From Endomychus coccineus (Eukaryota; Arthropoda; Insecta; Coleoptera; Endomychidae): a DNA stretch of 64,000 bases. Where the stretch lies: positions 85,599,043 to 85,663,042 of the forward strand of contig OY294068.1 of NCBI GenBank assembly GCA_958510875.1, read 5' to 3'. The notes beneath the pieces are model-generated. The model searched no databases. It saw only the letters and a program-made list of their open reading frames with translations, and was not told the origin of the DNA. Of this stretch, positions 1 to 11,108 are shown piece by piece. A program made the position numbers and the translations under genes. Each line of letters begins with the position of its first letter. Positions within the stretch are counted from its first letter, which is position 1.

Positions 1-840
1 CCTTGATTCCTGAAAGCATCTCTAGTAGTTCTGCTCTCCGCGCAAAAATTAACTCGAAAGGAGTATAATAAATATGGTATATACTAGAAGTAATATTGTA
101 TCAGAAGCTGTAATATGAAATCTATCCATCTCAATCACTTCGTGAGTCATTAATATATATCCTAATGTATTCGTTGAATACATTATGGTTTTTTTCGCAT
201 CCTCCAATAGTTTGACTGTGCTACGCTGTTGAAAATTTGTCAGACACGTTCAGAAGCTTAGAGAGTTGAGTTATGACCTCATTTTTATATTCAGTACCCA
301 ACTCAGTTTTGATCTCCTGCATAGGTCCATATGTTAATACAAATTCGTTCATTATGGCATTTGCTATTATATTCACTTCCTTATTTGGCAGTGGGATAAT
401 CTTCACATATTTTGTCAATTCACACTGTATTGTTACTGCGTAACTAGTGCCTCTGGGGTTTCAAGAATGGTCCAATTGTATCAATGCATACTATGTCAAA
501 GGGCTTTAGTGGAGTAGGTGTAATAACCATAGGCTCCATGTGGACAAATTTTCTATTGTTCATTTGACATTTTGGGCATTTTCTCACATAATTGGCTACA
601 TCTCTAGAATGCCTTTCCATCTATAACGTATTCTCACTTCCTGAAGTACCTTTTTTTGGCCACCTCCCATGAGTGGGTGGGTCATCGTGCAATTTCTGCA
701 TCAAATTTAATTTTTCTTCATCACTAGTGACTACTTGAGGATCCTCATATATTATGATATTTACATTTTTGAGTTCTTTTTCTTCCTTTTCTTTCAATTC
801 ACTTATTGTATCATATATTAAATATTGGGTCATTAATTTT
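1..840 (-). pseudogene. Integrase fragment of the gypsy-type element
   Basis: The segment from 833 down contains an integrase N-terminal region with a His-containing stretch (LHDDPPTHG). The core follows at 418-221 with a TELGTEYKNEV motif, where most relatives have TDxGTEYKN; here the expected Asp is replaced by Glu. At about 100-1 a third frame reads YTPFELIFARR, the conserved segment after the catalytic Glu. At least two frame changes and several stops lie between these pieces. In the family this enzyme inserts the cDNA into chromosomal DNA. The copy is inactive and incomplete, because its C-terminus lies outside the window. Confidence 0.75.
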
Positions 841-1023
841 TAATTTCATTCTTCTAATATTATTATCACAAGCTATGTTTTCGAGTTTGAACAGTATTTT
901 CTCTTTAAAAAATCTGTCATTAGTGATCACTAACTTATTTTCAGCGTTGTATTGTCCTTTTACTCCTACCATTATCCTAAAATAATTTCAAATTTCAAAA
1001 TTTTTATTTTAATCAAATCGGAA

Positions 1024-1640
1024 TTATCCAGCACTTCGTAAATTTTTGGGATAATTATTGTCTCCTTTTTCTCTTTTTCGTGTATCAACAATAACTTCAT
1101 TCCCAGTCATAGTGCGTGTTATGGCTAGAATGTGTGCAGATTCGTTTGATATATCTTTCAGTTCTTGTAAGTTTATTCTTGACAAAGCGTCTGCAGCCAC
1201 GTTGTCTCTGCCTTTGATATATTCAACCTTGAAGTCATAATCTTCCAAATCAAGGCGCATTCTTGTTAATTTTGAAGATGGATTTTTCATAGTAAATGAA
1301 TGTACATAGGCTTATGATCTGATCTGACGAAAAACTTATTACCATATAAATACGATCTAAAATATTTAATAGCCCAATGGATAGCTGCTGATATTTTTTC
1401 TGTTATTGCCTTATTCGATTCACATTCTTGATGCGAAAGCTAGTCCTGATCTTCAAAATATTGAGATAAAACTGCACCCCAAGAATATTTCGACACGTCC
1501 GTAGTTAATACAAATTGTTTATTGAAATCCGGATAAAGCAATATTTGTGGATTTATAAGTGCTGATTTCAACTTATCGAATGAGTATTGGCATTCTCGAC
1601 ACCATTTGAACTCAACACTCTTCCTTATTGATTTATTTAA
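1024..1640 (-). pseudogene. RNase H region of the gypsy-type element
   Basis: Minus-strand reading gives an RNase H-type segment at roughly 1,560-1,300 (FVLTTDVSKYSWGAVLSQ and FVRSDHKP), interrupted by stops. It is followed at 1,290-1,150 by the typical end of the domain (VEYIKGRDNVAADALSR). In intact elements this domain removes the RNA strand of the RNA/DNA hybrid during reverse transcription. It lies directly downstream of the reverse-transcriptase pieces as expected. The stops show it is no longer functional. Confidence 0.75.
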
Positions 1641-1648
1641 TGACCTAG

Positions 1649-2436
1649 TTATATCTGCAAAGTGTGAAATAAACCTTCTGTAATAGTTAAAAATGCATTG
1701 AATCGCTTTACTGCATCAGAATTTGTCGGTATCGGGTATTTGTTTATGATTTCATACTTTGAATCCTCTGGTAAAATTCCTTTATTTGTTATTTTATGCC
1801 CTAGATAAGCAGCTTGCTGTTGAAAAAATGTACATTTTTCAGGATTCAATTTTGAATCAAATTTCCTGCACGTTTCGAAAAAATCTCTGAGATTTTGCAT
1901 ATAATGATTTTTTGAACATCCTATGACTATAAAATCATCCATAAGTAAAAATGCTTTTTCGGGTGTAATTCCCGCAAATGCAATACTCATCATTCCCTGA
2001 AAGCTGTTAGGACTCACTTTTGAACCAAATGGTAATCTTGTGAATCTGTAAGTTCCATGATCTGTGCTGAAACTTGTTATATGTCACGAATTTCATTCTA
2101 GCTGTATTTGATGAGAGCTTGCTTTTAAATCTAGGGTAGAAAACCATTTTGCTCTTCCGATTTTCCTCTTGAACGAGAATGTCATCTATTCTTGGCAAAG
2201 GAAATTTTTCAGCTACGAGCTTACTTTGATCTATGGCTCTGAAGTCTATACAAAGTCTCCATGCTTTTTTACCATTTTTTGATTTTTTGGACACAAGTAA
2301 AACAGGACTATTATATTCTGCCGATGACGCCTCAATAATACCATTTTCGAGCATTCTGCTTACTCGATCCTTATCTCCATTTTCTGTGCATGTGGAATCT
2401 ATAGTTTTCAACGAATATCGGATTTGGATCTGTTAA
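1649..2436 (-). pseudogene. Reverse transcriptase of the gypsy-type element, frameshifted
   Basis: The N-terminal half (2,411-2,150) carries ENGIIEASSAEYNSPVLLV, then WRLCIDFRAID and FPLPRIDD, the standard fingers/palm blocks. A frame change near 2,130-2,010 separates it from the second half at 2,017-1,649. That half has the catalytic-loop motif LMDDFIVIG (usually Y/F-x-DD) and NPEKCTFFQQQAAYLGH. The two catalytic aspartates are present, but the break means no continuous enzyme can be made. RNase H follows immediately downstream. Confidence 0.85.
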
Positions 2437-3180
2437 ATTTAATTTTCGTTCATAGGAATTGTTTGTGGTTAATTTGTCAGAATTTAGAGCAAATATATCA
2501 GAATATTCTTTACAAACAGTTATCATGTCTTCTTTAGCAATTTCTGGAATGTTTAGATTAAGTTCTGCTATGAGATTAGTTTCCCTATTTCCTACTCTAA
2601 TTGCTATACTATGAATGAAATAATTGAATAGGCTTTCTGTTTCTATGTCGATTTTTTTTATGGTGACACTTTTGAGTATTGTGTTCAATATTCGTACCAA
2701 TGAACTGGAGTTCGACGCAATTGACGAAGCAATAAATACTCTGGGTGCTACCTCTTTATTCAGAACTACTAGACTATTTTTTGTTTTTTCAAAACTGCTG
2801 ACTTTTCTTATTACATCGCACCTCGGTGAAATTACTAACTCTGGGGTGTTATGAATAGGTAATACAACATTTCCATTACCCAATTTTGAGGTCATTCTCC
2901 AATTATCGTAATTCGGTTGACACTAATATTTAGTAATAAAGTGTCTGCCCAAAATTCCATACGAAGGTATAGGAAAATTTTCATCGACAATGTGAAATGT
3001 ATGGTTCAGAGCATAATCTCGAACATAAAGCTGCGTTTCAACTGTTCCTATCGACAATTTCAATCCTTCTGTAACACCTTTAATATTGATGACATTTTCC
3101 CTATTTACAAGTTGTTCTGAACATATTTTATTCCTTTTATAAAGCGACATATCTGCACATGTATCTACTTAAAGTATCAT
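2371..3180 (-). pseudogene. Aspartic protease and linker of the gypsy-type element
   Basis: The protease segment (about 3,180-2,923) has VDTCADMS in the place of the usual D-T/S-G active-site motif, with the Gly replaced by Cys. Near its end is IPSYGILGRHF, the conserved ILGR block. A stop lies just upstream of the VDTC motif. A 174-residue open segment (2,895-2,371) then leads towards the reverse transcriptase and has no motif I can name. In the family the protease cleaves the Gag-Pol polyprotein; here the altered active site and stops indicate loss of function. Confidence 0.7.
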
Positions 3181-3251
3181 TGTTTTATTTCCAGTCATTT
3201 CGCTGCTAAAAACCACAAAATTCGAAAGTGACAAGTCTATATTAAAATTTT

Positions 3252-3602
3252 TTACAACAACATCCCTGCGGGACCTAGCTGGAGGTCTATGCGATTTTCC
3301 GAATTATCTCCATTGAAGTATCTGACATGTCGATGATTTCGATCTCTTTTAGTCTGATTTCTTCGTAGGTCTCTATAGTTTTGATTATAATATCCTCTGC
3401 TATTATTCGAATGGTAGCTATTATGCTTCCTGAAATTTGAATTCGAGTGGTAATTGTTGGAATAATTACCTCTTCCACGAAAATACCCTCTATTTCCACG
3501 TCTTTGGTTATGATCCCTGGCAACTAAAACTGTGGTGCTGTTCACGTCAGCACTAAAGTTAATAAATTTGGTTAATGCCTGTTGGCAACTACTAAACTTC
3601 AA
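3252..3602 (-). pseudogene. Gag C-terminal remnant, Arg/Gly/Asn-rich
   Basis: A 116-residue open stretch is dense in Arg, Gly, Asn, Tyr and His (for example RGNRGYFRGRGNYSNNYH). It ends with a short hydrophobic tail (LQLGPAGMLL). Such basic, low-complexity Gag tails without CCHC knuckles occur in the insect gypsy/17.6 group and bind nucleic acid. It is placed correctly, upstream of the protease. The N-terminal part of Gag is not recognisable between 3,602 and 3,735. Confidence 0.65.
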
Positions 3603-3734
3603 AATTCCGGAGACATACTATCATCTTACTTATAGTACATTAATGTTTTTATATAATTCTTCAGATGGGTATCTACTCGTCAGGGTTGAAATCATATTGA
3701 TTTGGTGCTGAAATTAACATTTTATCTAAATAAT

Positions 3735-3880
3735 CATTCTAGATGCGATAAGTTTTGAACTTCCTCCTGTCTCCTCTTTCATATAAAGGTATTATTATCG
3801 CTCTCTTGAGATGTTCAGGGAATTAACCAGTTTTATATGATAGGTTGAATAAGTGTTTTATAGTCCAGTCAAAAGTGTGA
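3735..3880 (-). pseudogene. Short non-LTR reverse transcriptase fragment
   Basis: Minus-strand translation reads KHLFNLSYKTG, a stop, then FPEHLKRAIIIPLYERGD. This is the start of the reverse-transcriptase fingers region of LINEs (typically FPxxLKxAxVxPLYKKGD). It is only about 45 codons long and holds one stop. It is unrelated to the neighbouring gypsy element, so it is a separate, heavily truncated LINE insertion. Confidence 0.6.
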
Positions 3881-4850
3881 TAAAATAAGGGTCATTACTA
3901 AAATTTTATAGACCTCACGAAAATGCAAAACTCTATCGTCATTATTACTATTAATAAACGATGAAAAACCATTTCCAATTAACAAATGTCTTTTACAACA
4001 AATGGAACATCTCGGGCTCTTTTGATCCAAAGCTTCTGAAGTTGGGTATTAGGTGGTTCTTAGGTCCTCAGAACCCGAATCTGGATTCAGAAAGTAGAAA
4101 ATCTGGTCCATTCAACAAAATTTTTTCTCGTACTGTGGTACGAGTACCTGATTGTGGATCACCTTGAAATGGATCGTTTTGGCTAAAATGAACCTTAGAT
4201 TTCCTTATGGGGATTAACATGCAAAACAGGTCGATTTTGTGGCCGAACCTGTATAGCCCATCTACTCACCACCCTGATTTGATAACATGAAAGTCAATAT
4301 TGTAGTTCTTATTTGCATTTGGTCTACCCATCTAAGTGACTATGTTTCAAGATATATCTGAAGTCAAGCGTTTCAATTCAAATAGGCACCTACTAATAAC
4401 ATGTAACTGTCAGAAATCAAATTAGTGCAGGTATTTTTGCAAGGATGAAAGGAATAAAAAATGCAACATTTGAGAAAGAGTTGTTGATTGAGTTAGGTTC
4501 AAGCCGAGTTGAAATATGAGAAAATATAACAAAACACAGACAATAAATAAACAAAAATTAATTCACAAGTTAAAAATAGAAATATAAGAGAGAAGCATAT
4601 ATCGGAGGAGATTATTTTCGTTTCCTTCAAATGAATAAATTTGAAGAAGCTGAAATTGAAGAAAAAATTACGTCACATTATTCTCATAAGCATATCTATC
4701 TCCCTTTCCTAATTTTGTTGACATACCGGTTTCTCACAAGATTTTTGGCATAGGATTAGGAACGAAACAACATCCTTTTTGCGCCTGTTTCTCTCTCAGA
4801 TATCAGACCAGTAAACATTGCTCGATTAATTCTGTGATTATCCGTTATCA
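3881..4850. other. No gene recognised; one perfect short hairpin
   Basis: I see no coding homology in this stretch. The 68-codon plus-strand open frame at 3,961-4,167 resembles nothing I recognise. A perfect 7-bp stem with a TGTG loop lies at 4,127-4,144 (CTCGTAC...GTACGAG). The rest is AT-rich. Confidence 0.5.
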
Positions 4851-5115
4851 CCACTGACGTATCCAGCCACATGACTTGGTGGGAGGGGGGTAATCTATCG
4901 GCTAGGACACCATCAAACAACCCTGGATAATTACTTGGTACTATTTATTGATCTACAAGACAAAAAAGTTGACAAATAAAACATAAAAACTCATTTTAAT
5001 TTTTTTTTTATGAAAATGCAAAAAACGCTTATTACAAAACAAAATGTAATCTTCTGTTTTTCGAGAATTACAGACTCTGTCTTCACTGTGATATCCTGAT
5101 GGATATGTAGGAAGG

Positions 5116-5436
5116 CTAAACCCGCAAGTTATTCTTGCCTATACTTTTCAACCATGTGAGGAGTCGCCGTAATGCCGAGAAAGTTCTTGCAGGAGTGACA
5201 TTACTGCTGGGTAGTGTAAAGCCTATTTGTAACAGGGTTTTTGATTGAGGTGAATATATTTTTATCGCAGTTTTGATATGATCATCCAAGTTATTTTCTT
5301 CTCTCAGACCTGCTAGTAGCAGATCAATTCCTCTAAATAATTTGTTTTCAATTAAGGCTTTAGTAGAATCTTCAATTAAACTTGAATAGTTTGAGAATTC
5401 TTCAATAATTTTACTTCTCAGTTTTAGATTTATCAA
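5116..5436 (-). pseudogene. hAT C-terminal dimerisation domain
   Basis: The 106-residue frame contains LLQIGFTLPSSNVTPARTFS followed by ALRRLLTWLKS. This is the hallmark hAT dimerisation block (usually LPVSTATAERSFSxLRRLKTWLRS). The Glu of the A-E-R motif is lost (PAR). In active elements this helix-rich region mediates transposase oligomerisation. It overlaps the end of the preceding fragment in another frame, which shows a frameshift near 5,411-5,436. Confidence 0.8.
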
Positions 5437-5818
5437 CCAATATTGAAGGTATTAAGAGACTAAAGTCAAACATTCTCATGTTTTCTTCTGAAAACAGAAA
5501 AGGTAGGTCATCAATTATGTTATCCAATAAAGGAATATACAACGAAAATCGATAATATTTTTCAGGATTAGCCAGAGAAGGATTCTCCTTATCTCTCCGC
5601 CTTTGGGTAAATCTTGGAATATTTACATCAAATTCCAACTCATTGCACAATTTTGAGATATGTTCAAGCAATATCTCAAAATTTAAAGTAGCATTTTCTC
5701 GTCTCAATTTTGATATATTTATCAAATTGGTGATCAAATTCTTAGCATATAGTCTGTATAGTAATATTTTTTGCAACTGCTTACTCAGATTAATTGTAGC
5801 ACTTAAAATATTTGTCAA
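5411..5818 (-). pseudogene. hAT transposase middle/insertion region
   Basis: This 135-residue frame includes LEHISKLCNELEFDVNIPRF followed by a basic TQRRRDKENPS stretch and YYRFSLYIPLLDNIIDDL. These match the helical region preceding the dimerisation domain in ZMYM1/DUF4371-type hAT transposases. It continues the order seen in 6,420-5,900. The frame ends early at a stop, and the last part of the protein is in another frame. Confidence 0.7.
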
Positions 5819-5899
5819 TCAAACTAAACTTACAATGAAGTTGCTAGTACTTCCTGCACCCAGGATCTTCTCAACCAGAAATAGCACTTAAAGTATCTA

Positions 5900-6420
5900 C
5901 TATGCTTGGCAAACCGTCAGGAAAAAGTGAAACTGATTCGTGGAATTCGACCCATCTCGTTTCGAGAGGAATCTGAGCTCATTTGTCTGCTTTAAAACAA
6001 AGTTTCTTTCTGATGAGTTATTAGAAAATGCAAAAACATCTGTATTAATACCGATCGACCGCCTTTCCAAAATTTTGTACACTATTGCAGTTAGAAATAG
6101 ATGAATTTCAGAATTACTCATACAGTAGAATTCATGAAATTTGAAAGACTCAGTTTTAGCCAAGCCACTGTACCTTCTTGTTCACTTATCATAACATTAC
6201 ACTTATCAGTGCCAATTGCAATACAGAAATGAATGTCAAAATTATATTTCTCCAGAAAATGTGTAACTGTTTTTACTAGAATTTCTCCTGTAAGTCTAGG
6301 TTCTATGACAGAGGAAGAAGATGGTCCTGATTCTTTGCTTTCGTAGTTAGAGCGATAACTATCAATGAACACAAGAAACCTTTCTTGCGGTTCACCATCT
6401 TGAATGTATCTTACGTTCAT
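5900..6420 (-). pseudogene. hAT transposase catalytic-region fragments
   Basis: The first fragment (6,420-6,118) reads MNVRYIQDGEPQERFLVFID, then RLTGEILVKTVTHFLEKYNF and a stretch matching the 'GxGxDGAxxMxGxxxG' zone in degraded form (AIGTDKCNVMISEQEGTVAW). A second frame (6,163-5,900) continues it with LFLTAIVYKILE. This corresponds to the RNase H-fold core of ZMYM1-like hAT transposases. The conserved glycines of the 'YDGA' motif are missing and two frames are needed, so the enzyme is dead. Confidence 0.7.
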
Positions 6421-6807
6421 TGTTATTTGAGACGTGGTTAATATCGGTCATCTCATCAAACGCGATGTCGTAATATTTTTTTATATTCTTTTACAATTGT
6501 ATCAATTATCCCATCTCATATACAGTTGATAAGTTCAGTTTGTATTACTCTTATATATATATAGCTTCAGCTGGGATGGTTTATTGATGTTTTTTTTTAA
6601 TTTCTTCCCCGCAAGAAATTAGAAGTCTTAACAATTCCCGAGAATTGCCCTCTCCATGACCCCTTAAAGATATGTTTTATTCCCTAAAAACATTATGGAT
6701 TCAATTATTGGCGGTGAGCGCTGTCCATATTCTAAAACTATTCTGTGGCTTATTTGTCTAAAATATTAATATATTTTGTTCGGGGCTTTTAGAACTTTCC
6801 ATAAAAT

Positions 6808-7008
6808 TTAAATCATATAATCTTGCTTATTGATGATAAAAATATTAGAATGACTTGTGAGGTCTTTTTCCCAAAGCGTAAAAATCTTATTTACTGGAGT
6901 ATTTAAAAATTTATGTAGGGGAGTGTATTCCTCCAAATTTTGCGAAAATCGAGCAGAATTTACATAATAGACCGCTTTGTTTTTCGAATACGTGAGACAC
7001 TTATGCAT
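6808..7008 (-). pseudogene. TTF-type zinc-finger remnant of the hAT element
   Basis: The frame reads KCLTYSKNKAVYYVNSARFS. It fits the TTF zinc-finger block of ZMYM1-like transposases (W-L-x-Y-S-x-x-K-D-A-A-x-C-x-x-C-R-x-F) with the zinc-binding Cys pair replaced. It is followed by a segment ending in WEKDLTSHSN that matches the post-finger helix. Position and order relative to the catalytic fragments support the call. A further open stretch at 7,304-7,119 upstream may be the poorly conserved N-terminus. Confidence 0.5.
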
Positions 7009-7389
7009 AGTGAAAAGTTTCCCAGACGAACAAATCCTTATTTTTGATTATGAATATAAATGAGATATCTAGAACTTTCATCTGGCACGAAGCGTTTGTC
7101 AAGCGGATCAAATTTTTCTCAATCAGATAATTTTTTACACAAATAGCTACCTACATCTAAATCAAATCGAGCTGTTGACAGACAAAGAATTGTTGCAATC
7201 AAATCTATCGATGTAGACGTCTTTGGTGAAGCTTGCAGGTCCGATAGGAGTGATTGGGGAGTGTCTGAGATGACATTTTCATTCACTAAACTGGAACGCA
7301 ACAATAACGAGTCCGAGAGGCTTCAGAAATTTTGAATATTCCATTGCCTATATCTAAATTCGCCCCTCAAAAAAGAACTTGATATCTAG

Positions 7390-7686
7390 CTACTTATTTA
7401 CAATCTTCTCACCTTTATTTATATCCACCTGCCACCTCACCACTTCTCGTTGACTATTGCGATGATGGTTTTTATAACGATTTAATAAATTAGAATAAAT
7501 ACAGGCTGTCTGTTGTCCACCGCTCCCGCCTATTCCATCTGAAATAATATTAGGAATACAACGCATCTGTTGCGTTCGGTGGATGCGTTGCCAGTTAATA
7601 ACGATTATTGCAGAGACAAGCTCGGGCATCAGCGTCAGCCTCTCTACGTGAGCTGACGGCAACTTCCGCTTTACGGCTTTGTCCAT
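7390..7686 (-). CDS. Unrecognised 98-codon open frame
   Basis: I do not recognise this frame. It starts with MDKAVKRKL and holds a central Gly-rich patch (SDGIGGSGGQQ). Within the same DNA there is a 9-bp inverted repeat (CAACGCATC...GATGCGTTG, 7,559-7,591). It lies just beyond the last hAT fragment and could be the decayed 5' end of that element, or a chance frame. Nothing indicates that it is expressed. Confidence 0.2.
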   Translation of the reverse strand: MDKAVKRKLPSAHVERLTLMPELVSAIIVINWQRIHRTQQMRCIPNIISDGIGGSGGQQTACIYSNLLNRYKNHHRNSQREVVRWQVDINKGEKIVNK

Positions 7687-7689
7687 TTA

Positions 7690-10120
7690 TTTTTCAATGA
7701 GCTGCCGCGAAGGGTTGCTATAAATTATTAGTTATTTTAGGCTCTGAATAGTCGTGGTATGATATTTCGTTATGATCTAATTGATAAAATTACCCTTCCC
7801 CTTGCTGCTGAAAAATGAAAAATAGATTTATTTACAAGTACATAAATAATAACACAGAATATTTTGAATTTTATTGTGCATCTTGAGGAGTGATTTTTGT
7901 TTCTATCGCATGAGTCTTCAAGAGGGAGGGATAGGCACTCCCATTACCCCTCCCTTGTATACGCTGGTGGTTATCACACGAAGAACTTCGAAGACCACTG
8001 CTTTGTACCATATCAATCACAGATTTTGTTGCGGGGGCTATTTACTGTTACATCTGATACTTGTAATAACTTAACAAGTTCACTAAAATTTCCGAATGCG
8101 AAAGAAAGGAGAGCCAAAACCGTCTTTCGAATTCTACATTTTCTTTATTTGATGCTCTCCCATCAATAAGGAGCACTCCAACATTTTAATTGGTTGAAAG
8201 TGAGAAAGATATATTCAACAGGTAATGTCTTTTATTTTCATCTTCATTTGGAGAAGCATCCAAGCTAGATGAAAGGTTTCAAAGATATTTCTGAGTAAGC
8301 AATAGGAAGGCGTTTCTGATCATCCATAAGTAGGTGCTGATTGCAAGCGCCGTGATAATTGTGGATGCAGGATATATCCTCCTTGACTCGGTTTTTGTAT
8401 ATTTGATCGATAACAGAATCAAGTTGTCTAGAATACATGAATTCATCCTCAGTTTCACTAATGCTTTCGTCAAATATTCTGAAACGTGTCTTACACAATT
8501 TTCACCTGAATCTGGAACTTTTTGAAGGACAAAGTGTACGAAGATAAGTCATGAACCCTGAATGAAGTTGAAATAAAAATTCTAGCTATTCCTGCAGCTG
8601 TGCTTCAAGATGTGATGTTCAATTTGGTACAACGTTTGCTATTTATAACATCATCCAATATGTCACTAAATGAACTCCCAATCTTTCTAAATGATGTTTC
8701 TATTTTATTTTTGATGTATGTTTCCCCAATGAAGTATTATTGTCCTTCAAAAATAGCCCACTCATTTTGCCGCTCTCTGTATATCTGGTAATATACAATT
8801 AACTTACTACTCAAATTTATCGTCAATGAACTAAATAAGTTAGATGTGAGGTATTTTATAAGTAGGATTAAGAATTAACTAGAGGAAAGGAAAATAACAA
8901 GTAGATTTGAGGATGAACTATAAATTTGAACAAGAGTAGGAAGAGACAAACAAATCGAAACTAATTTCAATTAATTCTATATCAATTTGAAGATGATAGA
9001 AAGTTAAATTCACATCAAGTAAAAGCAGGTAGGAAAATATCGAATATAAATGAAGTTATCGATAAAAATAAAAATATTTCGACAGTTAAAACAAAATAAT
9101 AATAGCATCTTTGAATAATGTATCGTATACTCATTCAAAGAGAAAATTTCAGGGATCATCATTGAAAAAAATATAAAATTTGAATGAAAAGAAAGCTAAA
9201 TACAGAAAACATGGAACAAGCAATCTCATTGGTTGATTCAACAATGATAAAAATAGAAGCTATATTTTGAAACCATTTGAGGGTAAATGCAAAACCTATT
9301 AGAAAAATGAGATTCAATCAGGATGATTAGGGTGGTTAAAGGATCGAAGTGAAGGGAGAAGAGGCGAAAGTCTAGAAAAACCAGTGAACAGATTGAAGTG
9401 GGGTCAATCAATTATCATATAACTAAGCTGTACGAGTTACAATAAAAAGTAAAGTTAATAACATCATAGAAACATGTCAAGTTGATTCAATAGAAATAGA
9501 ACAGGGTATTTTCTTAAATAAATGAATAATATCTATGATGAAGATTGGAATGTTAATATAAGTAACAGAATTATACTCCGCAATAAGAGTTTTTCTTTAA
9601 GGAGTACCACAAAGAACGTCATGTTGTACACATAATCTGCAAGATAATTGGGAGGGTAATGGATGTTAATTGTTTATACATAGAAATTGCAAAGTGTGTT
9701 TCATTCGATTATCAGAACATGAATAGGTATTGGATAAGGAGAAGAGCAAAGAAGCAACAAAGGTAGGAATGTATTGTATTACACTGTTTAATTTCCAGAA
9801 ATGAAAAATTCATTCACGAGAGAAGAAATTCATTTATAATATCAATTTTGAAAGAATACCAAAAGTGAATAAATAACTCAGCTAGCCGAAACAAATCAAG
9901 AGTTAATTGAATTAGTTCATAATCAGCCAATCTTCATGAAAAGTATAACAAATTCAAAAATACAAATTGAAATTATTAAATGCTCGATTGTTTACTTCTT
10001 CAATAATCTCACAAGTCACGTTGATTTATATCATAACAATTATTTCATATCATCGTTAACATCGAACAATTATGATGATATACATTAATTTATTATTATA
10101 AATATATAAATACAAATGCT
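7690..10120. other. No recognised gene; AT-rich, purine-biased DNA
   Basis: No coding homology was seen. The longest open frame (8,498-8,265, minus, 77 codons, containing CIHNYHGACNQHLLMDDQKR) matches nothing I know. From about 8,850 to 9,900 the plus strand is strongly A/G-biased, with many AGAA/GAAA runs and no long open frame on either strand. No terminal repeats or tandem structure were found. Confidence 0.4.
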
Positions 10121-10124
10121 GGAA

Positions 10125-10470
10125 TAATCTTCAAGTGCGGAGCTCAAACTTGATACTTTCTCCTTTTTTCCTTCTCTTCCAAGACTATGTTCTTCTCGGC
10201 CGGAGCATATAATTCGATAACTCACATAATCTTGGTTTGTTTGTCGAGGAAGATAACGTCAGGCTTATAGCACCGGCTCTTGGTCAATTCCGTACGAGTG
10301 CCTTAGATGGTAATACACCACTCGTAGGACCTCAGTATGGCGATGGGTGTACGCTTAGGCCGTTTAGGACGGACATGCTGCAGGCCCTGCAGCTGACATC
10401 AGGAACCTGCACGCCCATTATATCGGTCGTGTTGTGGATACACAAATACTGTGCGCTATAACTTCCACTG
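10125..10470 (-). pseudogene. C-terminal domain relic of a non-LTR retrotransposon (copy A)
   Basis: Minus-strand reading gives VLRVVYYHLRHSYGIDQEPV, then after a frame change KPDVIFLDKQTKIM, and at 10,210-10,130 APAEKNIVLEEKEKR. These are the blocks of the C-terminal domain that follows the RT in several LINE lineages (HNxVLRxxYYxLRHKYGL... then RPDIxLxDKxxKxxxIIE). Two homologous relics lie at 24,905-25,170 and 33,790-34,090, in each case upstream of an OBP gene. This copy extends furthest. It is a passenger of the duplicated unit, not a live element. Confidence 0.55.
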
Positions 10471-11108
10471 TTGGAATGCACTTATAAACAGCGGAATTGC
10501 TGAAATAGTTGGAATGAAATACAGTTAACGATGTTGAAAGAACCTGATGAAACACATAAATAAACTAATTCCAAATGTGGTTCATATAAACAGCGAAAGA
10601 AGCAGAAATTGAACAACGATAATGCCTTGTCCACTCTACTTAATGTCATTCGGGATCGTGTGGAATGATTATATGCAAACCCCTTCCTTTAATGGTACAA
10701 AAGATTCAATAAACAAAAGTTGTCATTTTTTTTTCAACAATCCACCGATGGTTGCAAGAGTTAAAAAATCTGTGAATTCATGTGAGCTCTGACTTATAAG
10801 GCTACACTATTGTTGAGCATATTCATCAACGAGACGTGTGCTTCTTTCGGTATTGGACTGTCTTTGTTTATCGTTCTTATGCATAGGACTGCCGCTGATC
10901 TTACACTGAAAATTCAAGTCACGCCACTTATACAATTTATGGAAAAGAAATTTACGGAAGCAAAATATTATTTTTTTGAGTCATAATCTAGAATATCCGA
11001 TTGAAGTCTCTTGAACTCTCTTTCGTACTGGTTCTTTATCAGTATTAGGGTTATTCATGGGTTGAGGTTGGATTTGATATGTTTCAGCGCAGCGATGTAA
11101 AATTCATA

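Larger units (their letters stand above)
1..3602 (-). mobile_element. Degraded Ty3/gypsy-type LTR retrotransposon, truncated by window edge
   Basis: Read on the minus strand, the fragments follow the canonical gag - protease - reverse transcriptase - RNase H - integrase order from 3,602 down to position 1, where the integrase is cut by the window edge. Each domain is recognisable, but stops and frame changes separate them, so this is a dead copy. The gag end is Arg/Gly/Asn-rich without a CCHC knuckle, and the protease-RT style resembles the insect gypsy/17.6/297 lineage (family knowledge, not searched). No LTR or primer-binding site was identified next to the gag fragment; the following 130 bases hold no recognisable terminus. 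Confidence 0.85.
4852..7304 (-). mobile_element. Decayed hAT-family DNA transposon (ZMYM1-like transposase)
   Basis: Five minus-strand fragments line up as a hAT transposase: a TTF-type zinc-finger remnant (7,008-6,808), catalytic-region pieces (6,420-5,900), an NIPRFTQRR-type segment (5,818-5,411) and the C-terminal dimerisation domain (5,436-5,116). A possible terminus at 4,852 reads CACTGACGTATCCAG, close to the CAGTGGCGTA-type ends of some hAT elements. I could not find a matching inverted terminus on the right. The copy is full of stops and cannot encode a transposase. It is flanked by unrelated relics on both sides. Confidence 0.75.

Noticed and set aside
4127..4144. Perfect 7-bp hairpin as a transcription terminator
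   Set aside because: Stem-loop terminators of the bacterial type do not apply to insect nuclear DNA and no gene ends there.
4852..4890. Full hAT terminal inverted repeats with 8-bp target duplication
   Set aside because: Only one end resembles a hAT terminus; I found no matching inverted end to the right of 7,300, so the element's borders are left open.
10237..10461. Plus-strand frame conserved with 33,827-34,084, as a possible host gene
   Set aside because: The minus strand of the same DNA carries recognisable LINE C-terminal motifs, so the plus-strand frame is a shadow.
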